Shown: positions 34,950-43,665, counted from the first letter of the stretch. The stretch is DNA of 64,000 bases from DASQZT01 sp963728965 (GCA_963728965.1 CAVSMH010000008.1:1054001-1118000), one strand, 5' to 3'. Numbers and translations: made by a program. Notes: generated by a model from the letters alone, not told the origin.

Positions 34950-36014
34950 GTGGTGATCGGACGTGTCCTGCGCGCCGCAAGTTTCTTGCGCCTGGAATGG
35001 CTGGCGCACTCTCCGGTGCGCGCCGAGTTGGGCTTGAAAGGCCAGTTCGGGGATGATGCCTTGGCCTACTGCACCGAGCGCATGGACCCGGAGACGACGC
35101 GATTGGCTGTGGCGACCGCGCTGCACCAAGCCAAGCGCAACAAGGCCTTCGAGAACAGCCGCTTCATAGGGCTGGCGCTGGACGGTACCGGCGCGGGGCA
35201 TACCCACAAAGAACCCTGCCCGTTGTGTGATCCGGTCAAGGATTCCAAGGGTGCAGTACATGGTTCCTTGCATCATTTCGTACTGATCAGCATGGTCGGC
35301 GTTGGTTTGACGCTGCCGATCGATGTGGAGCCCTACGGGCCTGGCGATAGCGAGTATGCCGCAGCCCAGCGTTTGCTGCGGCGCGCGGTGGGGCATCTTG
35401 GCGCGCGTTTCGCCGACTATGTAGTGGGAGACAGCGAGTATGCCACGGCTCCTTTTCTCCACACCGCCGCGGAGGTCGCTCTGCCCATGGTGGCGCGCCT
35501 CAAGGAGAACCTTCCTCTTTTAGCCGCTGCCGTGCGCGCCCGCTTTGACGGGCAACCGCCCCAGGCCGTGTTCCAAGAGGGCGATGATCGGGTCGAGGTC
35601 TGGGACGCGGATAATTTCGCTCCTTGGGAAACCCTGAACTGGCCCGCCGTACGCGTCCTGCGGTACTGCCAGCACAAACGCGATGGGACCGTAATACAAG
35701 CCGAATGGCTGACCGACTTCTCCATCCCCAAACTCGGGAGCTTGAGTTTCTACCGCATCGCCAAAAGCCGCTGGGAGATCGAGAATCAGGGCTTCAACGA
35801 CGGCAAGAACCGCTATGGCATGGAGCACATCTGCCATCATCAGGCCAACAGCATTCTGATCGTATGGCTGCTGATCGCACTGGCCATGGTGATCGAACGC
35901 CTTTACCGGTTGCGCTATCTGCACCGTGGTGACCATGCCATTCGCTGCGCCATGCAACTGCATGACTATCTCTGGTTGACCCTAGGGACCCATAGTCCGC
36001 CGGATACCAGTTGA
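34950..36014 (+). CDS. DDE transposase, IS4-like
   Basis: 354 residues from GTG 34950. Catalytic residues can be read in FIGLALDGTGAG (first Asp), VVGDSEYATAPFL (second Asp) and the C-terminal YRIAKSRWEIENQGFNDGK (YREK-like region with the Glu). The frame stays open upstream through the end of the preceding ORF and encodes conserved-looking sequence (NYACHCLGLKSFFQRPGDG) without any ATG, GTG or TTG, so the real protein starts earlier, most likely by frameshift from 34477-34824. The gene appears intact. The exact IS family is uncertain. Confidence 0.8.
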   Translation: MVIGRVLRAASFLRLEWLAHSPVRAELGLKGQFGDDALAYCTERMDPETTRLAVATALHQAKRNKAFENSRFIGLALDGTGAGHTHKEPCPLCDPVKDSKGAVHGSLHHFVLISMVGVGLTLPIDVEPYGPGDSEYAAAQRLLRRAVGHLGARFADYVVGDSEYATAPFLHTAAEVALPMVARLKENLPLLAAAVRARFDGQPPQAVFQEGDDRVEVWDADNFAPWETLNWPAVRVLRYCQHKRDGTVIQAEWLTDFSIPKLGSLSFYRIAKSRWEIENQGFNDGKNRYGMEHICHHQANSILIVWLLIALAMVIERLYRLRYLHRGDHAIRCAMQLHDYLWLTLGTHSPPDTS

Positions 36015-36214
36015 CCCCGGCGCCGCGCGGACGGCGAGCACGGCTCCGTTGATCTTTGACAACTCGACTCTTTTCCGTGAAGCGATAACCCGCCGGAGCC
36101 GCCATTGCTCAAAAGGCCAGCAGGAACGCTGCCGACCTCACGATTCAAACCGCTCCACAGCGCCGCCCCCTCCTTCGCGGAACTTCCGAGACCGCTGACG
36201 GCACGGCAGGCGGC

Positions 36215-36244
36215 GTGACACTCCGCCGCACCCTGTGTCATAAT
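36215..36244 (+). promoter_or_regulatory. Sigma-70-like promoter before the ferredoxin gene
   Basis: GTGACA at 36215-36220 (5 of 6 to TTGACA), 18 bases, then CATAAT at 36239-36244 (5 of 6 to TATAAT). The start site would fall within a few bases of the ATG at 36252, so the message may be leaderless from that ATG, or translation may start at the ATG at 36273. Confidence 0.45.
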
Positions 36245-36251
36245 CCTCTCC

Positions 36252-36599
36252 ATGCCAACGGCTGTCGTTAAGATGGAGCCGAAGTCCGAGGGGATTGCCA
36301 CTCCAAGGAAGAAGCGTCCCAAGGAATTGGCCGTCATTACCGAGTGTTGTACCGGTTGCGCCGGATCGCCCGCCTGTGTGCCCTACTGCCCCGTGGCCGA
36401 CTGCATGTACTGGGTGCCGGATGAGGATCATCCGCCCTTCGGCCACATCGACGTCGATCCCGTGCTTTGCATCGGTTGCAAAAAGTGCACCAGCAAAGGC
36501 CCGGACGGCGCGTTCCTCGACGGCTGCCCGTGGGATGCCATCGAAATGGTACCCATAGAAGAGGTGGAGGCGATGATCGGCATGAAGATGCCGGCCTGA
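36252..36599 (+). CDS. Two-cluster ferredoxin
   Basis: 115 residues, soluble. The N-terminal cluster motif reads CCTGCAGSPACVPYCP and the C-terminal one CIGCKKCTSKG with a later GCPWDAIEMVP, so it should carry two Fe-S clusters, one site with an altered spacing (two extra residues between Cys two and three, and an insert before the last Cys). An acidic patch (DEDHPPFGHIDVDP) lies between. Electron transfer protein; partner unknown. It precedes a STAS protein by 15 bases and a disulfide reductase, on the same strand. Confidence 0.8.
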   Translation: MPTAVVKMEPKSEGIATPRKKRPKELAVITECCTGCAGSPACVPYCPVADCMYWVPDEDHPPFGHIDVDPVLCIGCKKCTSKGPDGAFLDGCPWDAIEMVPIEEVEAMIGMKMPA

Positions 36600-36614
36600 T
36601 CCACCCTTTCCGAC

Positions 36615-37022
36615 ATGGCTCTCGAAATTCAGCAGCGCGAACGCGAGGGAATCACCGTCCTCGCCCTCGATGGGCGCATCACCGTCGGCCCGGAGGCCAG
36701 TTCCCTCCGCGACCGTATCTCCACGCTCAATGGCGCCGGCACCCGCAACGTGGTGCTGAACCTGGCCCGGGTGGATTACATCGATAGCACCGGCCTCGGC
36801 GCCCTCGTCATCTGTGCCACCAGCCTGCGCAAGACCGGCGGCAACATGAAGCTGGTCAGCCTCAACCGCCGCAATATCGAGCTCCTGGTCATGACCAAAC
36901 TCGCCACCGTCTTCGAAATCTTCGCCGACGAGCAGGACGCCGTCAACAGTTTCTTCCCCGATCGCGAGATCAAGACGTTCGATATTCTGGAGTTCGTGAA
37001 AAAGACCAAAGAGGAGGAGTGA
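36615..37022 (+). CDS. STAS-domain anti-anti-sigma factor (SpoIIAA-like)
   Basis: 135 residues. A single STAS domain: ITVLALDGRITVGPEASSL, NVVLNLARVDYIDSTGLGALV with the phosphorylatable Ser in DSTGLG, and NRRNIELLVMTKL. Such proteins are dephosphorylated to bind a partner anti-sigma kinase (RsbW/SpoIIAB type). No kinase or phosphatase gene lies nearby, so the partner is elsewhere. The C-terminal tail of about 25 residues is charged (KKTKEEE). It is 9 bases upstream of the disulfide reductase and probably co-transcribed with ferredoxin. Confidence 0.88.
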   Translation: MALEIQQREREGITVLALDGRITVGPEASSLRDRISTLNGAGTRNVVLNLARVDYIDSTGLGALVICATSLRKTGGNMKLVSLNRRNIELLVMTKLATVFEIFADEQDAVNSFFPDREIKTFDILEFVKKTKEEE

Positions 37023-37031
37023 CCTCCCGTC

Positions 37032-38333
37032 ATGTCCCTGGTGGTGATCGGAGGCGTTGCCGCGGGCCTCAGCGCGGCCGCCCGCGCGCGCCGCATCGAT
37101 CCGCGCCTTGAAATCCTGGTCCTCGAAAAGGGCCCCGTCGTCTCCTATGGCGCCTGCGGCCTGCCCTACCTCGTGGAGGGCCGCGTGCGCGACGCGAGCC
37201 AGCTCATTGTCTACACTCCCGAGTACTTCCGCAAACAACGCCGCATCGAAGTGCGCACCGGCGCGCGCGTGGTGGCCCTCTCTCATCCGCGCCGCGAAGT
37301 GGCTCTCGATTCCGGTGAGCGCATTCGCTACGACCGGCTGGTGATCGCCGCCGGCGCCCGTTGCGATACGTCGTCCATCGCCGGCGCCGGCGCGCCCAAT
37401 GTTTTCACGCTCCTCACAATCGCTGACGCCGAACGCGTGCGTCGTTTCCTCGACGAACGCAGGCCCCGTCATGCCGTGGTCGTCGGCGCCGGTTACATCG
37501 GCCTCGAATCGGCCGATGCGCTGCGCCGCAACGGCCTTCGCGTCACCGTGCTGGAGCGCTCCGCGAATGTCCTCCTGCGCGATGACCCGCAGCTCACTGA
37601 AGCCGTCCGCCGGCAGCTCGAGCGGCACGGCGTGGAGTTGCGCTGTGGGGTCGACGTGCGCGCCATCGAGCCCGCTGCCGTGGCCGGCGTAGCCTGCGAA
37701 ATGGCCATGGTCTGCGGCGGCTTCCGGCCCAACGTGCAGCTTGCCGCCGATGCCGGCGTGGACATCGGGCGCACCGGCGCCATTCGCGCCGACGAGCGCA
37801 TGGAGACCAGCCTCCGCGGCGTGTTTGCCGCCGGCGATTGCGCCGAAGCCACCCATCTCGTCACCGGCCGGCCCGCCTGGATTCCCCTCGGGACCACCGC
37901 CAACAAGATGGGCCGCGTCGCCGGAGCCAACGCCGCCGGCGCCCGCGAGTGCTTCCCGGGCATCGTCGGCACCTCCATCGTCGGCCTCTTCGGCACCGCC
38001 TTCGCCACTACCGGCCTCTCCGCCGCGCAGGCCCGCGCCGCGGGCTTCTCACCCGTGGCCGCCAGGATCGAAGCCTACGACCGGCCGCGCTACTTCCAAG
38101 CTGCGAAGACCATCGTCGAGCTCGTCGCCGAACGGGCCACCGGCCGCCTCCTCGGCGGTTCGGTCATCGGGGAGGAGGGCGCCGCGGGACGCATCAATGT
38201 CATCGCCACCGCCCTCCAGTCGCGGCTGCGGATCGACGAGTTCGAGCAGTTGGACCTGGCGTATTCACCCCCGTTTTCCCCTGTCTGGGATCCTCTTCTC
38301 CTCGCCGCCCAGCAGCTCCGGCGGGAGCTCTGA
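37032..38333 (+). CDS. CoA-disulfide reductase-like FAD-dependent oxidoreductase
   Basis: 433 residues, pyridine nucleotide-disulfide family. FAD-binding start LVVIGGVAAGLSAAARARR, the single redox-active Cys in SYGACGLPYLVEG (Cdr/Nox type), NAD-binding VVVGAGYIGLESADALRR, and FAAGDCAEATH before the C-terminal dimerisation domain (TTANKMGRVAGANAAG). Known relatives reduce CoA disulfide, CoA polysulfides or O2/peroxide with NAD(P)H. The ferredoxin two genes upstream and thioredoxin-like and cysE genes downstream fit a thiol/sulfur role, but this is inference. Confidence 0.88.
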   Translation: MSLVVIGGVAAGLSAAARARRIDPRLEILVLEKGPVVSYGACGLPYLVEGRVRDASQLIVYTPEYFRKQRRIEVRTGARVVALSHPRREVALDSGERIRYDRLVIAAGARCDTSSIAGAGAPNVFTLLTIADAERVRRFLDERRPRHAVVVGAGYIGLESADALRRNGLRVTVLERSANVLLRDDPQLTEAVRRQLERHGVELRCGVDVRAIEPAAVAGVACEMAMVCGGFRPNVQLAADAGVDIGRTGAIRADERMETSLRGVFAAGDCAEATHLVTGRPAWIPLGTTANKMGRVAGANAAGARECFPGIVGTSIVGLFGTAFATTGLSAAQARAAGFSPVAARIEAYDRPRYFQAAKTIVELVAERATGRLLGGSVIGEEGAAGRINVIATALQSRLRIDEFEQLDLAYSPPFSPVWDPLLLAAQQLRREL

Positions 38334-38446
38334 GCCGCCCGGCCGCGGCCGCGGGCGGTGCCGCTAACCAGCGCCAGCGCCGGCGCGTTGATTTTGGTTA
38401 ATAAACATACAGTTTGAACCCTGGATATGTTACGATCGGCACTCCA

Positions 38447-41317
38447 ATGAGTAGTCAGATCCCTAAAGCAGCAGCCCTTCTGCTTGTCCCTTTCCTGCTT
38501 GCCATGGTTCCGGCGTGGGCAGGTGACACCGAAGACGACGATGGCCACGAAGTGTCCGCCAAACAGGTCATCTTGAGAATCAATGGACCTACCGCGGCGA
38601 TCCTGCAGCAGTTGAAACAGCTCACCGATTCCGACGATTTCCGCACGCTGAGCCCGTCCCTCAATCTCTTCCTGCTGCATTCCCGCAGCGGGAATGTCAA
38701 GGCGCTGCTGAATCTGCTGAAGAACCACCCCGCCATCGCCTTTGTCGAGCCCGACTACATACTCAAAGCGCTCGCCACGCCCAACGACCCGAGCTTCTCC
38801 CAGGAATGGGGTCTCTACAACGCCGGCATGCCTGGCGCCGATATCGGGGCCACTTCGGCCTGGGCGCTCTCCACCGGCTCCACCGCCAATGTCGTGGGCG
38901 TTGTCGATACCGGGGTGGACTACACCCACCCCGATCTTGCTGCGAACATCTGGTCCGCGCCCGCCGCCTTCACGGTCACCTTGAGCTGGGGTCAGCTTAC
39001 CTGCCCCGCCGGCTCCCACGGCTACAACGCCATCACCCGGAGCTGCGACCCCAGGGATGACCAGAACCACGGCACCCACGTCTCGGGCACCATCGGAGCC
39101 ATCGGCAACAACGCTATCGGCGTCACCGGAGTGAACTGGACGACCCGCATCATGGGCCTGAGGTTCATGGACTCGACCGGCAGCGGCACCACCTCCGCCG
39201 CCATCGATGCCATCGAGTTCGCCCTCCAGGCCAAGTCGATCTTCGGCGCCAACGCCAATGTCCGCGTGTTTTCCAATAGCTGGGGCGGCGGCGGGGTTTC
39301 CCAGTCCCTGCTCGCCGAAATCAACAAGGCCAATACCGCCGATGCGCTCTTCGTGGTGGCCGCGGGTAACGATGCCGCCAACATCGACATCACTCCCACC
39401 TACCCCGCCTCCTATACCGCGCCGAATATCATCAGCGTGGCGGCCACCACCAGCACCGACGGCCTGGCTTCGTTCTCCAATTACGGAAAGAGCAGCGTCG
39501 ACCTGGGCGCGCCCGGCGTGAACATCCTCTCCACCCTGCCCAACGGCTCCTACGCGTACTACAGCGGAACCTCCATGGCCACGCCCCACGTCGCCGGCGC
39601 CGCCATGCTGGTACTTTCGCGCTGCAATCTCAACACCGCCGCCCTGAAGAGCGTGCTCCTCTCCACCGTCGATCCGGTGGCCGCGCTCGCCAACATCACT
39701 GTCACCGGCGGGCGCCTCAACGTCAATACGGCCATCCGGTCCTGCGCCACCCTGCCGCCGCCCACCGCTACCGCTGCCTTCGTCAAAACCGATACCACCA
39801 CCTCGGGATCCTGGAAAGGCATGTATGGAGCGGATGGCGCCGCCATTATCGGCGACAGCTACACCTATCCCTCTTACGTCACCGTGACTCCGTCCGCCAA
39901 CTCCGCCTACACCTGGGTCGCCTCCACCGCCGATTCCCGCGCCCTTTTGAAAGCCGCCTCCTCCACCGACCGCATCGCCGCCTGCTGGTATTCCGCCGGC
40001 TCCTTCTATCTCGATTTGAATTTCAAGGACACCGCCTCCCACCAGGTGGCGCTATACCTGTTCGACTACAACGGATTTGGCGGTGGGCGCACCGAGCGCA
40101 TCGACCTTCTGGACACCGTGGGCAATGTGCTCGATACGCAGTCCGCCAGCGCCTTCCAGGGCGGACAATACCTGGTGTGGAACCTCAGCGGCCACGTGGT
40201 GGTGCGCATCACCAACACCAATGGCGCCTCCAATGCCGTGGTGAGCGGGCTCTTCTTCGGCGGAGCGGGCGCCGCGCCGCCTCCGCCTGTCTCCTCCGGC
40301 ACCGCCGCCTTCGTCAAGACGGACGCCACCACTTCCGGAACCTGGAAAGGCGCCTACGGAGTGGATGGCTACCAGGTCATCAACGATAGCGTGAGCCTTC
40401 CCTCCTACGTCACCGTGACACCGGCGGGCAACGCGTCCTACACCTGGGCCGCATCGACCAACGCTCCCGGCGCGCTTCAGAAAGCCGCCTCCTCCACCGA
40501 CCGCATTGCCGCCTGCTGGTACACCACCGGCAGCATGACGGTGGACCTGAACTTCAAGGACACCGCCACCCACCAGGTGGCTCTGTACCTGCTCGACTAC
40601 AACGGATTTGGCGGCGGACGCACCGAGCGCATCGACCTGCTGGACACCGCCGGCAAGGTGCTCGATACCCGTTCCGCCAGCGGCTTTACCGCCGGCCAAT
40701 ACCTGGTCTGGAATCTCAGCGGCCACGTGGTGGCCCGGTTCACCAATACCAATCCCGCTTCCAATGCCGTGCTCGGCGGCCTGTTCTTTGGCGGTGCCAG
40801 CGCCACCCAGCCCGGCTCCGGTGCCGCCGCCTTCGTCACCGCCGACAACGCCACCTCGGGCTCCTGGCGCGGTACCTACGGTGCCGACGGATACCAGATC
40901 GTGAACGACGGAGCCGTCTTGCCCTCCTACGTCACCGTGAAGCCGGCGGGAAATCTGTCCTACACCTGGGCTGCCTCCACCGCCGATACGCGCGCCCTCC
41001 TCAAAGCCGCCTCCGCCACCGACCGGATCGCCGCCTGCTGGTATTCCTCCGGCTCGTTCACGCTCGACCTGGCGTTCAACGACAGCGCCACCCACCAGGT
41101 GGCTCTTTACCTGTTCGACTACAACGCATTCGGCGGCGGACGCTCCGAACGCATCGACATTCTCGACGGCGGCGGCAACCTGCTCGATACCCGGTCGGCT
41201 GCCGGTTTCAGCGCCGGCCGTTACCTGGTCTGGAACTTGTCAGGCCATGTCGTCCTGCGCTTCACCAACCTCAATACCGCCAGCAACGCCGTGGTGAGCG
41301 GCCTGTTCTTCCGCTGA
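38447..41317 (+). CDS. Secreted subtilisin-like serine protease (S8) with three C-terminal tandem repeats
   Basis: 956 residues from ATG 38447. Signal peptide (ALLLVPFLLAMVPAWAG), a propeptide of about 80 residues (I9-like, VSAKQVILRI ... AFVEPDYIL), then the S8 catalytic domain with Asp in VVGVVDTGVDYTHPDL, His in NHGTHVSGTIGA and Ser in SGTSMATPHVAGAAML. From about residue 440 there are three repeats of about 164 residues, each starting AAFV and containing GADGYQI- or GVDGYQV-like, DRIAACWY, HQVALYL.DYN and GQYLVWNLSGHVV-like motifs. Exported protease, possibly surface attached or carbohydrate binding. Confidence 0.9.
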   Translation: MSSQIPKAAALLLVPFLLAMVPAWAGDTEDDDGHEVSAKQVILRINGPTAAILQQLKQLTDSDDFRTLSPSLNLFLLHSRSGNVKALLNLLKNHPAIAFVEPDYILKALATPNDPSFSQEWGLYNAGMPGADIGATSAWALSTGSTANVVGVVDTGVDYTHPDLAANIWSAPAAFTVTLSWGQLTCPAGSHGYNAITRSCDPRDDQNHGTHVSGTIGAIGNNAIGVTGVNWTTRIMGLRFMDSTGSGTTSAAIDAIEFALQAKSIFGANANVRVFSNSWGGGGVSQSLLAEINKANTADALFVVAAGNDAANIDITPTYPASYTAPNIISVAATTSTDGLASFSNYGKSSVDLGAPGVNILSTLPNGSYAYYSGTSMATPHVAGAAMLVLSRCNLNTAALKSVLLSTVDPVAALANITVTGGRLNVNTAIRSCATLPPPTATAAFVKTDTTTSGSWKGMYGADGAAIIGDSYTYPSYVTVTPSANSAYTWVASTADSRALLKAASSTDRIAACWYSAGSFYLDLNFKDTASHQVALYLFDYNGFGGGRTERIDLLDTVGNVLDTQSASAFQGGQYLVWNLSGHVVVRITNTNGASNAVVSGLFFGGAGAAPPPPVSSGTAAFVKTDATTSGTWKGAYGVDGYQVINDSVSLPSYVTVTPAGNASYTWAASTNAPGALQKAASSTDRIAACWYTTGSMTVDLNFKDTATHQVALYLLDYNGFGGGRTERIDLLDTAGKVLDTRSASGFTAGQYLVWNLSGHVVARFTNTNPASNAVLGGLFFGGASATQPGSGAAAFVTADNATSGSWRGTYGADGYQIVNDGAVLPSYVTVKPAGNLSYTWAASTADTRALLKAASATDRIAACWYSSGSFTLDLAFNDSATHQVALYLFDYNAFGGGRSERIDILDGGGNLLDTRSAAGFSAGRYLVWNLSGHVVLRFTNLNTASNAVVSGLFFR
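39773..41317 (+). repeat. Three tandem ~490-base coding repeats
   Basis: Units at about 39773-40263, 40304-40795 and 40826-41317 encode the three C-terminal repeats of the protease. Many stretches match at DNA level between units (for example around the HQVALYL and DRIAACWY codons), so the expansion is fairly recent or kept alike by recombination. Linkers between units are short and Pro/Ser/Ala-rich. Confidence 0.85.
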
Positions 41318-41354
41318 GTCGTCGCCCGGAGCCGCGGCGGGTTACACTCGGGAC

Positions 41355-41837
41355 ATGGCCGCCCGACGCCATTCCGAACCGCTCGGCATCGGCTCGCCGA
41401 TACCCGACCTTCGCCTGCCGAGCCTCGAAGGCGGCGACCAGTCGCTGGCCACGCTCACGGCCGGCCGCGTCCTTCTGGTGTTTTTTAAGATCAGTTGTCC
41501 GGTTTGCCAGTTCACCCTTCCTTATGTCGAGCGGATCCACGCCGCCGGCACTCTCCCGGTGTACGCAATCTCGCAAAACGACGCCGAAGACACCCGTGAA
41601 TTCAACCGCGAGTTTCAACTGTCGCTGCCGGCTCTGCTCGACCGCGAGGAAGCCGGCTTCCCCGCCGGCAATGCCTTCCATATCTCGAGCGTTCCCACCC
41701 TGTTTCTGGCCGCCGGCGGCGCGGTATCGCGCGTGCTCGAGGGCTGGAGCAGGAAGGAGATGGAATGGTTGGGCGAGCAGGCCGGAATCCGCCTCTTCCG
41801 TCCGGGCGACTACGTCCCCGAGTGGAAGGCCGGGTGA
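41355..41837 (+). CDS. Thioredoxin-fold redoxin with CPVC motif
   Basis: 160 residues, no signal peptide visible, so cytosolic. Thioredoxin/AhpC-TSA-like fold: PDLRLPSLEGGDQSLATL, then VFFKISCPVCQFTLPYVERI with the CxxC pair where TlpA/redoxins have theirs, DTREFNREFQLSLPALLD and ISSVPTLFLAAGG with the cis-Pro. It probably reduces a disulfide or peroxide; electron donor unknown. It is followed 45 bases later by a stand-alone nuoI gene. Confidence 0.8.
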   Translation: MAARRHSEPLGIGSPIPDLRLPSLEGGDQSLATLTAGRVLLVFFKISCPVCQFTLPYVERIHAAGTLPVYAISQNDAEDTREFNREFQLSLPALLDREEAGFPAGNAFHISSVPTLFLAAGGAVSRVLEGWSRKEMEWLGEQAGIRLFRPGDYVPEWKAG

Positions 41838-41882
41838 AGCTCCCGCAACTAGACTCCCGGAGGGAGCCGGCCGCACGATAGA

Positions 41883-42416
41883 ATGAAATCAGAGCCAATG
41901 GGGAACAACACCGGCAAGATCGACATCCTCGGTGCGGCCGCCGCGATCGCCAAAGGCATGGGCGTCACCTTCAAAGAGATGCTCTCCCCCACGGTGACCG
42001 AATACTACCCCGACGAGCCTCCCAAATTCGAGGAACGCTACCGCGGCGTCCACGTGCTGCAACGCGATGCCAACGGACTCGAAAAATGCGTGGCCTGTTT
42101 CCTGTGTGCCGCCGCCTGCCCTTCCAACTGCATTTACATCGAGGCCGCCGAAAACACCGACCAGCTTCGCATCTCCGGCGGCGAGCGCTACGCCCAGGTT
42201 TACAACATCGACTACAACCGCTGCATCTTCTGCGGGTATTGCGTGGAAGCCTGCCCGACCGATGCCATTACTCACGGTCACGGCTTCGAGGTAGCCAGTT
42301 TCAATACGGCCACTCTGGTGAAACGGAAGGAGGATATGCTTGCCCCCATCCCGCCCGGAGCGAAGCCCCCGGACGTGGCCACCGGCGCCGGGACCGCGCC
42401 GGCCGGGTCGCACTGA
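41883..42416 (+). CDS. nuoI: Second NuoI-type 8Fe ferredoxin subunit (stand-alone)
   Basis: 177 residues. Two [4Fe-4S] motifs, CVACFLCAAACP and CIFCGYCVEACP, with the NuoI-specific EERYRGVHVLQRDANG and PTDAITHGHGFEVA. The N-terminal region (ILGAAAAIAKGMGVTFKEML) could be membrane-associated. It differs clearly from the operon copy at 16360-16815, with a longer N-terminus and a Pro/Ala-rich C-terminal tail (IPPGAKPPDVATGAG). No other complex I genes are adjacent. It ends 17 bases before cysE. The ATG at 41898 is an alternative start. Confidence 0.88.
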   Translation: MKSEPMGNNTGKIDILGAAAAIAKGMGVTFKEMLSPTVTEYYPDEPPKFEERYRGVHVLQRDANGLEKCVACFLCAAACPSNCIYIEAAENTDQLRISGGERYAQVYNIDYNRCIFCGYCVEACPTDAITHGHGFEVASFNTATLVKRKEDMLAPIPPGAKPPDVATGAGTAPAGSH

Positions 42417-42432
42417 CCATCGAGCAGCCGTC

Positions 42433-43089
42433 ATGTTTGGCACCATCAGGGAGCAGATCCAGACGATCTTCCGGGAAGACCCCGCCGCCAAGAGCGTCGT
42501 TGAGATTTTCTTTTGTTACCCCGGACTGCATGCCATCCTCGCCCACCGCCTGGCGCACCGCCTTTATGGCTGGGGAATCCCCTTCTTTCCGCGTTTCATT
42601 TCGCAGTTGAGCCGCTTCTTCACGGGCATCGAGATCCACCCCGGCGCCACCATCGGCCGCCGCTTCTTTATCGATCACGGCTCGGGCGTAGTCATCGGCG
42701 AAACCACCGAGATCGGCGATGACGTGTTGCTCTATCAGGGTGTGACCCTGGGCGGCACCGGCAATGAGCGCGGCAAGCGCCACCCCACGCTCGGCAACAA
42801 TGTCGTGGTCGGTACCGGCGCCAAGGTCTTAGGCAACATCCGCGTGGGCGACAACGTCAAAATCGGCGCGGGCTCGGTGGTGGTGCATGCCGTTCCCGAC
42901 AATTCCACGGTGGTCGGTGTGCCCGGCCGCGTGGTGCGGGTCCGCTCCGAAGGTCCCCTGGAACATGGCCGGCTGCCGGATCCGGAAGCTCAGGCGATCG
43001 ACGACCTGGCGCGCCGGGTGGCGGCGCTCGAAGGCATCTTGCAGCAGCTCATCGAGGATCACGAGTCGGAGTTCCACCGCCGCAACTAG
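42433..43089 (+). CDS. cysE: Serine O-acetyltransferase
   Basis: 218 residues from ATG 42433. N-terminal helices (REQIQTIFREDPAAKSVVEI, YPGLHAILAHRLAHRLY) and a left-handed beta-helix of hexapeptide repeats: GIEIHPGATIGRRFFIDHG, VIGETTEIGDDVLLYQGVTLGG, NNVVVGTGAKVLGNIRVGD. The catalytic His/Asp pair is in FIDHGSGVV. It acetylates L-serine with acetyl-CoA, the first step of cysteine synthesis. The C-terminal 40 residues are charged and helical, longer than short CysE forms. Its 3' end overlaps the convergent gene by four bases. Confidence 0.93.
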   Translation: MFGTIREQIQTIFREDPAAKSVVEIFFCYPGLHAILAHRLAHRLYGWGIPFFPRFISQLSRFFTGIEIHPGATIGRRFFIDHGSGVVIGETTEIGDDVLLYQGVTLGGTGNERGKRHPTLGNNVVVGTGAKVLGNIRVGDNVKIGAGSVVVHAVPDNSTVVGVPGRVVRVRSEGPLEHGRLPDPEAQAIDDLARRVAALEGILQQLIEDHESEFHRRN

Positions 43090-43412
43090 CGCCGCGCATC
43101 CTCGTTGCCGGCGGCGCCGGCCGCCATGCCGGTGTACCCGCCGGCGCGCAATCCGCCCGCCGCCGCGCGCATCTGCTCCTGCTCCAATATCGCGTTTTGA
43201 AGGTATTCCAGCGCTTCGACGATCCGCGCCAGCAGATCGTCGTGTCCCTTGAGTTTCTGTTCGAGCGACTCAACCTGGCCCTGGAAGCGCGCTTCCAGTT
43301 GCCGCAGTCTGGCGGCCGGCGACATGACTTCCCCGCGGCCATATCCGGGATCCGTTTCGCGACTCGACCCGGCACCGTCGAAAACCACAGTGACCTCCTC
43401 GGCGCTCCTCAC
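43086..43412 (-). CDS. Coiled-coil hypothetical protein, 108 aa
   Basis: I do not recognise the family. Residues about 30-85 are an acidic/basic coiled coil (ARLRQLEARFQGQVESLEQ, then LLARIVEALEYLQNAILE), and the end is Gly/Ala-rich. Start uncertain: GTG at 43412 follows an in-frame TGA closely, and an ATG at 43325 would leave only the coil. In another frame just upstream, from an ATG at 43509, a single membrane helix (VYSLVLFTALVALLKW) is encoded, so a frameshift may have split a PspB-like membrane/coil protein. Convergent with cysE. Confidence 0.45.
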   Translation of the reverse strand: MRSAEEVTVVFDGAGSSRETDPGYGRGEVMSPAARLRQLEARFQGQVESLEQKLKGHDDLLARIVEALEYLQNAILEQEQMRAAAGGLRAGGYTGMAAGAAGNEDARR

Positions 43413-43665
43413 CGCAGCCCGCCTGGCTCCGCTGGCCGGTCCACTTCAGCAGCGCCACCAGCGCAGTGAACAACACCAGGGAGTAAACGGTATGCAGGAC
43501 GGGCGCCATGATTCTGATGTAACCGATGGCGCTGCCCGTGACGAGTCCCGGAAGTACCGGAAAGGTAGGTTGATGTTGACTGTTACTATCCCGCCCCTCC
43601 GCCCGGCGCCGTTGGCCGCGTAGCACCGTGCCCGTCGCGCACGCCGGATGTTACAATCGCGCAGG

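Larger units (their letters stand above)
34400..36060 (+). mobile_element. Insertion sequence with two ORFs (ends not resolved)
   Basis: Two co-directional reading frames (34477-34824 and one ending at 36014) form a typical IS: a short Cys/His protein and a DDE transposase of the IS4-like kind. The start and end given are approximate: I could not find convincing terminal inverted repeats or target duplications by eye in 34252-34476 and 36015-36251. Neighbouring genes look intact, so the insertion is intergenic. Confidence 0.7.

Noticed and set aside
34252..36251. Terminal inverted repeats of the IS
   Set aside because: Several short similarities (such as around TCCGGC and ATAACC) were seen but they are direct or too short to count.
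38090..40042. Gly-rich minus-strand open frame opposite the subtilase
   Set aside because: Its Gly/Val pattern comes from the complement of Ala/Thr/Pro-rich codons; not a PE_PGRS-like protein.
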